From: Paradesertivirga sp965650335
GTDB lineage: Bacteria > Bacteroidota > Bacteroidia > Sphingobacteriales > Sphingobacteriaceae
Length of the DNA: 64,000 bases
Direction of reading: 5' to 3'
Assembly (NCBI GenBank): GCA_965650335.1
Contig: CBFGOI010000004.1
Span: forward strand, 39,889-103,888
The notes beneath the pieces were generated by a model. That model was not told the origin of the DNA, ran no database searches, and was given only the letters and a program-made list of their open reading frames with translations. Both the position numbers and the translations under genes were made by a program. Shown here one piece after another: positions 18,894-27,673 of the stretch. Within the stretch, counting starts at the first letter, position 1. Every line of letters starts with the position of its first letter.

Positions 18894-18924
18894 GGAAGAG
18901 ATCTTTAGAAAACAGATCTCTTCC
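18894..18924. terminator. Hairpin between convergent tesA and mqo
   Basis: A perfect 11-bp stem (GGAAGAGATCT / AGATCTCTTCC) with a 9-base loop sits 13 bases after the tesA stop and 17 bases from the mqo stop. It lacks a strong T tract on either side, so it is a probable rather than certain bidirectional terminator. Confidence 0.65.
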
Positions 18925-18940
18925 AGCTTCGATGTAACCT

Positions 18941-20467
18941 TTATTTAGTCGATTCAGCGTACTCATCAACTGTCAACCCCAAAACCTCGGTTGTCAAGGC
19001 TCGAACGTCATCAAGCAATGGAGTATCCTTTGCAAGAGATTTTCCATAAGATCGAATCATTAACTTTAACTTATTTTGCCATTCTTCAGTTTCTACACGT
19101 TCTTTAAAACATACATTCAGTAAGTTCAACATAATTGATACAGCGGTTGAGGCGCCAGGAGAAGCACCTAACAACGCCGCAATTGAGCCATCTTTAGCAC
19201 TCACCACTTCGGTTCCAAACTCGAGTATGCCGCCTTCTACCGGATCGTTTTTAATAACCTGGACACGCTGGCCGGCAATTTCAAGTTCCCAGTCTTCGAG
19301 CTTGGCGAGCGGCACGAATTCCTGTAAAGCTTCCAGGCGATCTTCTGGTGATTGGCGCACCTGATCTATTAAATATTTGGTGAGAGGCATATTCTTTATA
19401 CCTGCGGCCAGCATCGGAACAATATTGGTAATTTTAATAGATAAAGGCAAATCGAGAACTGAGCCGTTTTTCAGAAACTTGGTCGTAAACCCGGCATATG
19501 GACCAAATAACAGCTCTCGCTTTCCCTTAATAAGCCTGGTATCCAGATGCGGAACAGACATCGGGGGCGAACCTACCGGAGCCTTTCCATACACCTTAGC
19601 ATAATGTTTTTCGACAATTTCGGGATTGGTGCATCTCAACCACTGGCCGCTTACCGGAAAGCCTCCAAAGCCTTTAGCCTCGGGGATGTCGGATTTTAAC
19701 AACAAGGGCAAAGACCCTCCTCCGGCGCCTATGAAAACGAAGTTCGCTTTAACTTTTCGTTTTTCTCCGTTTTCTAATTCCTTCACCTTAACGTTCCAGC
19801 AAGAATCTTTTTGCTTCAAATCGCGAACCTCGTGATTGAAATTCAACGTTACACCCGGTAAGGTTTTCAAATAATTAAACATACAGCGAGTCAGGGTCCC
19901 AAAATTTACATCGGTACCAATATCCATACGTGTAGCAGCCAATTTTCCAGAGCCATCGCGGCCCTGCATAATCAGCGGCATCCATTCTCGTAATGTATTT
20001 TCATTATCAGAATACTCCATGCCTTGAAAAAGATGGCAGCTTTGCAAAGCTTCATAACGCTTTTTCAAATAATTTACATTTTTACTTCCCCAAACAAAAC
20101 TGACGTGAGGAATCTGCTTTATCCAGCTTTCAGGAAGTCTGACTCTATTATTTTGAACGAGGTATGCCCAAAATTGCTTCGAAACCTCAAATGACTCTGC
20201 GATTTTTACAGCTTTATCAATATTTATCGAACCATCCTCAAGCTCGGGAGTATAATTTAATTCGCAAAAAGCAGAATGTCCGGTTCCCGCATTATTCCAT
20301 GCATCCGAGCTTTCTGCCGCGGCATTATCCATCCGCTCAAAAATCTCTATTGTTAGTTCAGGGTCAAGTTCTTTCAATAAAACGCCCAGCGTGGCACTCA
20401 TTATCCCGGCACCAATCAATACTACATCGGTGTTTTTCTTCTTCTTAACTTTATCTTTCTTTGTCAT
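18941..20467 (-). CDS. mqo: Malate:quinone oxidoreductase
   Basis: A 508-residue FAD-dependent membrane-associated enzyme that oxidises malate to oxaloacetate and passes electrons to quinone, replacing or backing up the NAD-linked enzyme. The dinucleotide-binding motif VVLIGAGIMSATLGVLL lies near residue 16, followed by the family segments NNAGTGHSAFCELNYTP and GGFPVSGQWLRC, with VQVIKNDP and LLGASPGAS near the end. Length and motifs are normal. The leading Lys-rich stretch (MTKKDKVKKKK) is ordinary. A promoter-like box lies about 160 bases upstream. Confidence 0.95.
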   Translation of the reverse strand: MTKKDKVKKKKNTDVVLIGAGIMSATLGVLLKELDPELTIEIFERMDNAAAESSDAWNNAGTGHSAFCELNYTPELEDGSINIDKAVKIAESFEVSKQFWAYLVQNNRVRLPESWIKQIPHVSFVWGSKNVNYLKKRYEALQSCHLFQGMEYSDNENTLREWMPLIMQGRDGSGKLAATRMDIGTDVNFGTLTRCMFNYLKTLPGVTLNFNHEVRDLKQKDSCWNVKVKELENGEKRKVKANFVFIGAGGGSLPLLLKSDIPEAKGFGGFPVSGQWLRCTNPEIVEKHYAKVYGKAPVGSPPMSVPHLDTRLIKGKRELLFGPYAGFTTKFLKNGSVLDLPLSIKITNIVPMLAAGIKNMPLTKYLIDQVRQSPEDRLEALQEFVPLAKLEDWELEIAGQRVQVIKNDPVEGGILEFGTEVVSAKDGSIAALLGASPGASTAVSIMLNLLNVCFKERVETEEWQNKLKLMIRSYGKSLAKDTPLLDDVRALTTEVLGLTVDEYAESTK

Positions 20468-20622
20468 ACTTTCGATGTGTTTAGCCGAAGCTATAATGAA
20501 TAATAAAAATTTGGACTAAGTGTTTTTAGCGCGTGAAATTCGGTTGACAAAGTGACGATTTTATCCCAAACCTCGTCTAAATCGTTCGCGAAGCACATAA
20601 ACCACCCTCCAAAATTAAGGCG

Positions 20623-20630
20623 CAAAAGTA
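20623..20630 (-). promoter_or_regulatory. Candidate -7 box for mqo
   Basis: On the - strand this reads TACTTTTG, a full match to the Bacteroidetes TAnnTTTG box, leaving a leader of roughly 150 bases before mqo. I found no well-spaced TTG element upstream, so this is only a candidate. Confidence 0.35.
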
Positions 20631-20680
20631 CGGATGATAAAAGCCACCTGGAAAGGAATAGCAAATTTTTATTTAAAAAA

Positions 20681-21658
20681 TCAGAGATTTTTATGTTTAA
20701 ATACTCTGTCTAAAAAGTTAAGGGTATACTGAACGCTTGGCTGAAACCAGGGATTAAAAAGCCAGAAAGGATGCGGAGCGTCTTCAAAAGTATGGACCTC
20801 AGAATATATATGAAACGAATTGAGTTTATTAATTAAATCATCTCGCCCTGCATGCATTCTACTTACCGAACTATTGATGAATAATATTGGGGGAGTTTTA
20901 CTGCTTACGTGATTTAAAGGCGCAGCTTCATGCCATAAATCAGGCCGTTCTGTTTTGGAAAAGCCAAACCAATAAGTGGCTGCCGATTTTCCTTTGCTGT
21001 CATTCCCCTCGCCAGATTCGGGATGTATAAACGCCAAGGTTCCGTCGACATCTACAATGGCCTGAATATTACTTGAATAATTTTGATATCCGCCGACACC
21101 TTCAAATTTTGCGTCGCCATTCGTGGTCCCCAGCAAGGCCGCTAATTGTCCGCCTGCGGAGCATCCCCAGGTGGCAATTTTAGAAGTATCAATTTTATAT
21201 TTACGGGCGTTAGCACGCATCCACCTCACCGCTGTTTTTAAATCCTGAACTGCAGCAGGATACGTTGCTTCAGTTGAAAGACGATATTCTGCCGATACAG
21301 CCACATAGCCATTATCGGCTAATAATTTAGCTGTTGGTGTATTGTGTGAACGATCACCCGAGCGCCAGCCGCCGCCATGAATCATTAAAACGGCCGGATT
21401 CTTTTGTTTAGACTTTTTCGGATAAAATATATCCAGCACTAGCTTTCGGGTTCCTATTGTACTGTAAACTATATCTTTTTTAATTTTTACTCCTTTTGGA
21501 GTTGGAGGACTTGCAATACTAATATTGGGATATGTTTTTTTCGTTTTTATAAAGGTGCTGTAAACCGCAAAGGAGGTATCGCGTTCTGTTTTTTGCTGTG
21601 CTTTCAGCGTAAGCGAAAAAAAAGCGAAAAGAACCGACAGTGAAATGAATTTATGCAT
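20681..21658 (-). CDS. Secreted alpha/beta hydrolase (BD-FAE/esterase type)
   Basis: I start at ATG 21658 (MHKFISLSVLFAFFSLTLKAQ), a good signal peptide; the frame extends to 21763 but that part is not signal-like and would overlap the next gene. The 325-residue product has the oxyanion motif HGGGWRSGD, the nucleophile elbow GCSAGG and a late His in APHPFW, so a Ser-Asp-His triad is expected. Such proteins are carboxylesterases or acetyl/feruloyl esterases acting in the periplasm or outside. The substrate cannot be told from sequence. Confidence 0.88.
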   Translation of the reverse strand: MHKFISLSVLFAFFSLTLKAQQKTERDTSFAVYSTFIKTKKTYPNISIASPPTPKGVKIKKDIVYSTIGTRKLVLDIFYPKKSKQKNPAVLMIHGGGWRSGDRSHNTPTAKLLADNGYVAVSAEYRLSTEATYPAAVQDLKTAVRWMRANARKYKIDTSKIATWGCSAGGQLAALLGTTNGDAKFEGVGGYQNYSSNIQAIVDVDGTLAFIHPESGEGNDSKGKSAATYWFGFSKTERPDLWHEAAPLNHVSSKTPPILFINSSVSRMHAGRDDLINKLNSFHIYSEVHTFEDAPHPFWLFNPWFQPSVQYTLNFLDRVFKHKNL

Positions 21659-21716
21659 GCACAAAAATAGCTTGTTTATAAATACAAAGAAGATTAACAA
21701 TGGCCAGAAAGCTCTC

Positions 21717-22139
21717 TTATTTTTCAGCATTGGATTCATCATCCTGGATTTTTTGCTGTTCAATCTGAGTGAGTATCCTCCCTTTTTTCAAATCGGTGCG
21801 TATAAGTGCATATAAACTCATATAAAGATTTGCTATCCAAACCATCGAAAAGCCTGATATTAAATAGCCGCGCCAGTCTGAAAAAAGGAAATGAAACTTT
21901 GTTACTATGAGGAAGAATGCTACGACATAGTGACTAAAGCAGTATTCGCAAGTAAACAAATAAAAGAATTTTCTCTTAAGTGCACTTCTGCAGTCTTGAG
22001 AGCGACGGAGGCAGTATTCCCGCGGTTCTCTAAATACTTCCTCATGCGTAACTGTCCAGGCAATACAGGCCACCGGAATTGAGAGCATAAACAACCATGT
22101 TATTTGAATTGATAATTCCATTTTTAACATAGACAACAA
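21717..22139 (-). CDS. Small multi-span membrane protein with Cys pair
   Basis: A 140-residue protein with about three hydrophobic helices (ITWLFMLSIPVACIAWTV, YVVAFFLIVTKFHFLF, and GYLISGFSMVWIANLYMSLYA, the last one split here only by length) and a FTCEYCFSHYVV motif before the second helix. The CxxC next to a helix recalls DUF1360-type membrane proteins, but the match is weak. Internal ATGs at 22130 and 22121 are alternative starts. The esterase gene follows on the same strand after 58 bases. Confidence 0.62.
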   Translation of the reverse strand: MLSMLKMELSIQITWLFMLSIPVACIAWTVTHEEVFREPREYCLRRSQDCRSALKRKFFYLFTCEYCFSHYVVAFFLIVTKFHFLFSDWRGYLISGFSMVWIANLYMSLYALIRTDLKKGRILTQIEQQKIQDDESNAEK

Positions 22140-22205
22140 GGCTTATATTATTGTTTTAACATCTAATTCCATCTAACCAGGAAAAGGCACCTATACCAAG
22201 CATCT

Positions 22206-22213
22206 CAAATCTA
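22206..22213 (-). promoter_or_regulatory. Candidate -7 box for the small membrane protein
   Basis: On the - strand it reads TAGATTTG, matching TAnnTTTG, about 66 bases upstream of the start at 22139. No TTG element with the usual 19-23 base spacing is present, so support is partial. Confidence 0.28.
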
Positions 22214-22335
22214 ACAAATACCTAACAAAAGTTTATTTTTTTCCTATCCTGGAACATGTTAGCTTTTAAGCTGTTGTATCAAAAACAACTAATCTCCCCT
22301 TTCATGATAGCATCTGTACTCCTCATTTATTTTAT

Positions 22336-24837
22336 ATGTCAAGACAAGTAAAGATCATCCTAAGAATTATAGGAATTGCTCTGGGAATACTGATTATACT
22401 TTGGCTTGGACTTGCAGCCTATATTACTTACAATAAAAAAGCTTTTTTAAAAGCAGTTTCAACACAGCTAAATAATAACATCAATGGTAAACTTACCATT
22501 GGAAGCATGGATGCTGCCCTTCTGCATGGCTTTCCCGGAATCTCAGTTAAGTTGCACAATGTATTATTAAAAGACAGTCTGTTTGAGCAACACGGTCATA
22601 ATCTATTAAAGGCAGAGGAGGTTTTTGTGTCCTTTAACGTCCTTTCCTTAATCGGAAAAACTCCCGAAATTAAGAAACTACGTATCAATAACGGGGAAAT
22701 TTATCTTTTTACAGACAGCCTTGGATTGAGTAACAATACCGCTTTGGCGAGGGGAAACAGCCATGATGAAGGAAGCAAAAAAAAGAATATAAAGCGCGTC
22801 GAATTAGAAAATGTACTATTTATTCAGGAAAATCAACAAAGAAAAAAGCTTTTCAACTTTCAGATCCATTCACTTATTGCCAAATTTGATTATGATAAAA
22901 CAGGTTGGAAAGCTAATTTCAACACAAAGACCAAGGTTAATTCGCTCGTATTTAATCAATCGAGGGGTAGCTTTATAAAAAACCAGCTATTTCGCGCGAA
23001 CCTTAATATGAACTATGCTCTTGAATCAGGCATACTTTCGATCCCAGTACAAGATGTAACGATTGGTAAAGAAAGACTTAAAATTGGGGGCAGGTTCAGA
23101 TCTACAGAAAAGGCATCGGACTTTAAACTCACTATTATTGCGCCTCAAATAAAATTTAAAGACGTTATTGTCTTGTTGACAGAGAATATATCTTCTAAGC
23201 TAAAAAGATATAATCTCAAAGATCCGTTTTTTGTAAAGGCAATAATCCAGGGAGGTTTTAAAAAACGAGGAGATCCTAAGATCCAGGTATCCTGGAAAGT
23301 TGAAAAGAATGACTTGACCATTTTGGGAGAAAAGATTCGAAATTCCAGTTTCACCGGATATTTTGAAAATGAGTTCAAAAAGGGTCAGGGATTTAACGAC
23401 AGGAATTCGATGATTGGTTTTGCAAACCTCAAAGGCACCTATTACGCAATACCTTTTAAAGCAGACACTGTGAGCGTGCTTAATTTAACCAACCCGGTGT
23501 TGGAAGGGCGGTTTGAATCAGAGTTTGCACTTGAAAAACTAAATAGCTTATCGGGGTCGGAAAGCTTCCACTTTCATCATGGAAGAGCCCGGCTTAACAT
23601 ATTGTACAGGGCGCCTTACAACAAAAGCAACAGCATCCAACCTTATATAAATGGCACTTTACAACTTAGTAACGCCACATTAAATTATCAACCAAGAAAT
23701 ATAACATTTTCCGGGATCAGCGGACTATTTTTATTTAAGGGGCAGGATCTATTTCTTAAAAATCTTCGGGCAAAAAGCCAAAACAGCACTTTTTCGATGG
23801 AGGGCTCGCTTTTAAATTTCTTAAGCCTGTATTATACCAACCCGAGACGAATTGAATTAGACTGGCATGTAAAGAGCCCTCAAATTAACCTGAGCGAGTT
23901 TCTCGTATTTCTTAGCCGAAGAAAAACAATCCGAAAAAAGAGGGCAAGCAACAGTTCTTCAGCCCGGATATTTAATCAATTAGATCAGGTTCTCGAACAA
24001 GCAAATGTCCATTTAGATCTCGAGGCCGGCAAACTCATTTACCGGAATTTCGAAGCCAGAAATTTGCATTCGAGTATTTTATTGAAACAATCGGGCATTG
24101 ATCTTCAGGATGTGAGTTTTAATCATGCAGACGGAAAATTGCAGGTTAAAGGAAACATTGATCAATCGGGGCCAATTAATCGCTTCAACGTTAACACAAA
24201 GATCATCAATGTAAATCTTCCAAAGCTGTTTCATGCTTTCGAAAACTTTGGACAGGATGCCATCGCATATCAAAATCTACGGGGCGTTTTCAATTCAAGA
24301 ACCTCGGTTTCCGGACTTATGAAAGAAAACGGGCAAATAGTGCCAAAATCAATTAATGGTTCTGTGAATTTCGATATTAAAAACGGCGCTCTTCTAAACT
24401 TTGAACCAATGCAGAAAATAGGCGCTTTTGCTTTCCCCAATCGTGATTTTTCAAACATCACCTTCACCAATCTGAAGAATACTCTGGATATAAAAGGCAA
24501 CAAGATTACTATCCACCCGATGTATATTCAGTCTAGCGTGCTCAATTTATATATTGAAGGAGTTTATGGCATGCCTGTTGGATCCGACATAGTACTGAGA
24601 ATTCCGATTCGTAATCCGAAAAGAGACATTGGCCTCTCAGATAGCTTAAAAAGAGAACGGTTTGACAACGGTATTGTGATAAACTTAAGAGGTCAGGATG
24701 ATGAAAACGGAAATGTAAAATTTAAGCTCGGCAAAAAGGATGAGGAGAAGGACCAGGAAAAAGAAGTGAAAGCAAAAGAAAAACAAGAAAAAGCATTAAA
24801 AAAACAGGAAAGGAAAGAACAGAGAAATCTGCGCTAA
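22336..24837 (+). CDS. AsmA-family envelope protein
   Basis: An 833-residue protein with an N-terminal membrane anchor (IILRIIGIALGILIILWLGLA shortened: about residues 6-28) followed by the AsmA N-terminal motif, where a vesicle-side helix leads into LNNNINGKLTIGSMDAALLHGFPG. The rest is a long run of beta strands, and a second AsmA-like region lies near 550-750 (GVYGMPVGSDIVLRIPIRNP). AsmA-like proteins bridge the inner and outer membranes and are linked to phospholipid transport. The last 40 residues are a charged Lys/Glu tail. It diverges from the small membrane gene across a 196-base spacer. Confidence 0.84.
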   Translation: MSRQVKIILRIIGIALGILIILWLGLAAYITYNKKAFLKAVSTQLNNNINGKLTIGSMDAALLHGFPGISVKLHNVLLKDSLFEQHGHNLLKAEEVFVSFNVLSLIGKTPEIKKLRINNGEIYLFTDSLGLSNNTALARGNSHDEGSKKKNIKRVELENVLFIQENQQRKKLFNFQIHSLIAKFDYDKTGWKANFNTKTKVNSLVFNQSRGSFIKNQLFRANLNMNYALESGILSIPVQDVTIGKERLKIGGRFRSTEKASDFKLTIIAPQIKFKDVIVLLTENISSKLKRYNLKDPFFVKAIIQGGFKKRGDPKIQVSWKVEKNDLTILGEKIRNSSFTGYFENEFKKGQGFNDRNSMIGFANLKGTYYAIPFKADTVSVLNLTNPVLEGRFESEFALEKLNSLSGSESFHFHHGRARLNILYRAPYNKSNSIQPYINGTLQLSNATLNYQPRNITFSGISGLFLFKGQDLFLKNLRAKSQNSTFSMEGSLLNFLSLYYTNPRRIELDWHVKSPQINLSEFLVFLSRRKTIRKKRASNSSSARIFNQLDQVLEQANVHLDLEAGKLIYRNFEARNLHSSILLKQSGIDLQDVSFNHADGKLQVKGNIDQSGPINRFNVNTKIINVNLPKLFHAFENFGQDAIAYQNLRGVFNSRTSVSGLMKENGQIVPKSINGSVNFDIKNGALLNFEPMQKIGAFAFPNRDFSNITFTNLKNTLDIKGNKITIHPMYIQSSVLNLYIEGVYGMPVGSDIVLRIPIRNPKRDIGLSDSLKRERFDNGIVINLRGQDDENGNVKFKLGKKDEEKDQEKEVKAKEKQEKALKKQERKEQRNLR

Positions 24838-24887
24838 TCTGCCAAAATGCTGATCTTTACGAAATTTTCTGGCGAAAAAATCAACAA

Positions 24888-25004
24888 TTAACGCGTTAAG
24901 CAAATCCCCGATTTTCTATCCTTTTTATACAGGTCCATCTTTGAAACAGAATAGAAAAACAGCAATAAAGCCAGGGCTACAAGTATAGAATGTATCGATT
25001 TCAT
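24888..25004 (-). CDS. Possible 38-residue single-span microprotein
   Basis: This short frame lies in the 344-base gap between the AsmA gene and the DUF2892 gene. It begins MKSIHSILVALALLLFFYSV, a short basic start and one hydrophobic helix, then continues with a Lys/Asp-rich tail (KMDLYKKDRK). The pattern is that of a membrane microprotein or a signal peptide, but no homologue or ribosome site supports it, and chance is possible. I see nothing else in the gap. Confidence 0.28.
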   Translation of the reverse strand: MKSIHSILVALALLLFFYSVSKMDLYKKDRKSGICLTR

Positions 25005-25181
25005 CTGAAATTAAGTTTGTCGATATAAAATTAATGCTGCGTCCAATCCTGAACAATCATAAATAGGTAAACCGGACCAAGAACTCGGTTAGTCTATCCT
25101 TTGAGACGGTACACAAATATTTAAAAACCAGAAAACAGTCCCTTACTTACGGGGTTATTCTTTAAAACATCATAAGAAACT

Positions 25182-25502
25182 ATGGAAAATTCAATAATTA
25201 ACAAGCTCTCGGATACTTTAAACAGTTCGGTTCTTCAGGAAAATATAAATGGAAATGTTGGCAAGTCAGAACGTATTGTCTCAATTGGTAGTGGGGCGTT
25301 CATCACCCTGAAAGGTATCACGAATATTTTCTCCCATCCGTATTTAGCATTAACGGAACTAGGCTTAGGCGGCGTGCTCCTTTATAGAGGTCTAACCGGA
25401 TATTGTCCGATAAAAGAGAAAATGGAAAATATGGCTCGTGAAGATGCACCTTTAACTTCACCAACAGTACCGGTTACTGCTATGCCAACAGAATCGTATT
25501 AG
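25182..25502 (+). CDS. DUF2892 (YgaP-type) membrane protein
   Basis: A 106-residue protein. The central part matches the DUF2892 fold: NVGKSERIVSIGSGAFI, then a hydrophobic segment, LGLGGVLLYRGLTGYCP with the typical GYCP motif, and a short tail. Two membrane-embedded helices are expected. The family often sits near sulfur or stress genes, but its role is unclear. It stands alone between the AsmA gene and a decayed AraC gene and is followed by a good terminator. Confidence 0.8.
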   Translation: MENSIINKLSDTLNSSVLQENINGNVGKSERIVSIGSGAFITLKGITNIFSHPYLALTELGLGGVLLYRGLTGYCPIKEKMENMAREDAPLTSPTVPVTAMPTESY

Positions 25503-25506
25503 TGAT

Positions 25507-25530
25507 TAAGCTCCCGGTAACGGGAGTTTA
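25507..25530 (+). terminator. Intrinsic terminator after the DUF2892 gene
   Basis: The core stem CTCCCG / CGGGAG closes a GTAA tetraloop, with A-U pairs and one G-U extending it to about 10 bp, and is followed by TTTAAATTTT. Confidence 0.8.
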
Positions 25531-25587
25531 AATTTTACATAACATCTCTCCGACCCTGTTAAATAGGGCAACAATCGATCAAACACC

Positions 25588-26228
25588 TTATTTCTCATCT
25601 TTGCGGCTAATTTTAAGTAACTGAGTATAATCACTTATTCGCTGTTTTTCCTTAATATGTATTTCAAGTAGCTTTTTAAACTGACATGCCTAATGGTTAG
25701 CGGAATTTTCATTTGATAGACTGTGATTTTGAGCGTATTCTCGGTTTAGTTTTTGCAGTAAGTAGTACAATAAAGATCTTATGATGTGTACGCTATCTGC
25801 TTTTGTATTTACAAGTTCTGTTTTAATTTCGTTTAGCTGTTCCCAAAGCTTTTAAACGAAATTTTGTCGATCTGCATTAGCAAAGGATAAACCAATTGAT
25901 AAAAATAGAAGAGACGATATGTAAATAGTTTATCAGCAAAAAAATCATTCAGGAAGTCTTCTTGAAAAGCGAGAACCTTAAAATCTAAGTTTGTTCTATT
26001 TAAGTTCCACTTTCTTTTTTGAAAGGGTGATATAAAAACAACAGAATTGTCTTTAATAGTAATGTTTTGGTGATTTAGTACGATTGATCCCTTACCCGTT
26101 TTGAAAAAGATAATTTCAAAAAAGTCTGTATTAAATATTTCATTGCTTAAGTAGTTTTCTTTGATTTCTTCTGATGGTAATACATTTAACAGGAAATTAA
26201 CTCCGCAATCTGTCTTATGAAATTTGAT
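25588..26228 (-). pseudogene. Decayed AraC-family regulator gene
   Basis: No intact frame exists, but the - strand translates as a typical AraC cupin domain from 26228: IKFHKTDCGVNFLLNVLP, FFEIIFFKTGKGSIVLNH, then DNSVVFISPFQKRKWNL. The frame stops at 25833-25835. A frameshift near 25840 gives access to KLWEQLNEIKTELVNTKAD and RSLLYYLLQKLNREYAQN. A TAG at 25690-25692 interrupts, and the same frame goes on with QFKKLLEIHIKEKQRISDYT before ending at 25588. The start codon and nearly all of the DNA-binding HTH region are gone. It therefore cannot make a working regulator. It lies between the DUF2892 gene and hxlR and accounts for the 780-base apparent gap. Confidence 0.82.
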
Positions 26229-26283
26229 TGTTCAATTGGGTGTTCTTTATTAGCTTGCAGCCAAGTTTTTCGCGGTAAGCAAT

Positions 26284-26616
26284 TTAATTTAAGTTTTCTA
26301 AGCCAAATTCAGCAAGTTTGTCAACAATGGGCAAGGTGTTCAGTCCAAGTTTGGTCAAACTGTATTCAACTCTTGGTGGTATTTCTGGGAATGATTTTTT
26401 AGAAATGAATTTATGTTCTACTAAAAAATTTAACTCTTGAATTAGCATTTTTTCGCTAATACCTGGGATGGTTCTTTTGAGTTCCCCATATCTTAATACT
26501 CTTTCATTTATTTGAAATAATATTAGCAATCTCCATTTACCACTCAGTATATATAGTGACTTCCTTACCGGGCAATTTTCGTCCGATTGTAAGATAATTT
26601 TCTGATTTTTTTCCAT
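26284..26616 (-). CDS. HxlR-family transcriptional regulator
   Basis: A 110-residue winged-helix protein: CPVRKSLYILSGKWRLLILF, the PGISEKMLIQEL recognition region and VEYSLTKLGLNTLPIVD near the end are family hallmarks. HxlR proteins often sense electrophiles or oxidants through an N-terminal cysteine, here C15 (DENCPVRKS), and repress a divergent gene. It diverges from two SnoaL-like genes, whose shared promoter region carries an inverted repeat, so these are its likely targets along with itself. Confidence 0.9.
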   Translation of the reverse strand: MEKNQKIILQSDENCPVRKSLYILSGKWRLLILFQINERVLRYGELKRTIPGISEKMLIQELNFLVEHKFISKKSFPEIPPRVEYSLTKLGLNTLPIVDKLAEFGLENLN

Positions 26617-26644
26617 TGATATTCAGTGTTTCTAACTATTTAGT

Positions 26645-26671
26645 AAGTACCCAACTTTCAGGTACGTACTT
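26645..26671. promoter_or_regulatory. Inverted repeat, probable HxlR operator
   Basis: AAGTAC (26645-26650, extended to AAGTACC) is repeated inverted as GTACTT (26666-26671), and GTACC (26647-26651) as GGTAC (26661-26665). The site lies just downstream of the hxlR -7 box and overlaps the -33 region of the divergent promoter, which suits a repressor of both. Confidence 0.55.
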
Positions 26672-26700
26672 GTACAAAGGTAAGGTTCACAATACTTTTG
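26670..26700 (+). promoter_or_regulatory. Promoter of the SnoaL-like genes
   Basis: TTG at 26670-26672 and TACTTTTG at 26693-26700 are spaced by 20 bases, fitting the Bacteroidetes TTG/TAnnTTTG consensus. Transcription would begin near 26706, about 20 bases before the start codon. Confidence 0.65.
26675..26682 (-). promoter_or_regulatory. -7 box of hxlR
   Basis: On the - strand it reads TACCTTTG, a match to TAnnTTTG, placing the hxlR transcript start in the inverted repeat. A -33 element is not clear. Confidence 0.45.
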
Positions 26701-26726
26701 TGAAAATAACTTTTAAATGAAACAGT

Positions 26727-27104
26727 ATGTCACAGGTAGAAACAAACAAGAAAATCGCTATTACAGCTTATCAAAGAATTTTTGGTGATTTAGACGTCAC
26801 TGGGGTAGATGAATATATGAGTAAGGATTTCTTACAACATAATCCGACAACAGCCGACGGTCCGGAAGGAGTAAAGGCTCTTGTTCAAATGCTTATCTCA
26901 CAAGGTGTACCAAAACAAAAAATAGCGTTCAAACACGTTGTTGCAGATGGTGATATTGTTTTCCTTCATTCTCGTTATGAAATGGCCGGAAAGGAATGGA
27001 GATTCATAGACATTTATCGTGTCGAAAAAGAAAAATTAGCCGAGCACTGGGACGCTATGATGCAGATGCCTGATAGTCGTGGTAATAATAATCCGATGTT
27101 CTAA
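26727..27104 (+). CDS. SnoaL-like polyketide cyclase family protein
   Basis: A 125-residue protein of the NTF2/SnoaL fold: YQRIFGDLDVTGVDEYMSKD, FLQHNPTTADGPEGVKAL, then VVADGDIVFLHSRYEM and FIDIYRVEKEKLAEHWD. The final His/Trp/Asp motif is common to this subgroup. The genuine substrate is unknown; members are often part of small stress or detoxification operons under an HxlR or TetR regulator. It is the first gene of a two-gene operon divergent from hxlR. Confidence 0.85.
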   Translation: MSQVETNKKIAITAYQRIFGDLDVTGVDEYMSKDFLQHNPTTADGPEGVKALVQMLISQGVPKQKIAFKHVVADGDIVFLHSRYEMAGKEWRFIDIYRVEKEKLAEHWDAMMQMPDSRGNNNPMF

Positions 27105-27136
27105 TAGTAATATTTATCCATTAAATAATTAAAAAC

Positions 27137-27523
27137 ATGACAGCAAAAGAAGTAGTAGAGTCCTATTCAATAGCTCTTTCGAAAGGAGATATTCCTGCAG
27201 CATTTTCGTATTTCGGCCCCGATGCAAAATGGCATCAACCGGGAAACAATAAATTTTCTGGAACAAAGACAGGGCTCGATGCTATTGGCAAAATGCTTGG
27301 CGATATGATGGGTGCAACACAAGGTTCATTAGTTATCAAACCTGCGGGTGCAATGATGGTTAATGGAAATTTTGTTTCTTGCCCTGTTCGTTTTAGTGCG
27401 AAGACCGGTGACAAATCGATAGACATGAATGGTAACGATTTGTATGAAGTGGTAGGTGGAAAAATAGTTCAAGTATGGCTTTTTTCTGAAGATCAGCCTG
27501 CTGAAGATGAGTTTTGGAAATAA
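27137..27523 (+). CDS. NTF2/SnoaL-like protein
   Basis: A 128-residue NTF2-fold protein: VVESYSIALSKGDIPAAFSY, FGPDAKWHQPGNNKFSG, a glycine-rich GKMLGDMMG, and GNDLYEVVGGKIVQVWLFSED. It belongs to the same fold as its neighbour 32 bases upstream but is not a close copy. The two probably share the promoter at 26670-26700. The function is unknown. Confidence 0.84.
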   Translation: MTAKEVVESYSIALSKGDIPAAFSYFGPDAKWHQPGNNKFSGTKTGLDAIGKMLGDMMGATQGSLVIKPAGAMMVNGNFVSCPVRFSAKTGDKSIDMNGNDLYEVVGGKIVQVWLFSEDQPAEDEFWK

Positions 27524-27553
27524 CATTTAGTCACAATCACCAGAGGATGGGTC

Positions 27554-27572
27554 AGGGAGCAAATTGCTCCCT
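27554..27572 (+). terminator. Hairpin after the SnoaL-like operon
   Basis: A perfect 7-bp stem AGGGAGC / GCTCCCT around AAATT lies 30 bases after the stop codon. It is followed by TGATTAATC rather than a T run, so termination is plausible but not certain. Confidence 0.55.
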
Positions 27573-27673
27573 TGATTAATCAAAAGCTGCGGTTGAAACT
27601 AATGATTAAAAAAAAGTATCTCCGATTGTCACCCGGTTTTAAACTATAGTTGTTTGTATAGGTATAAACCCGG

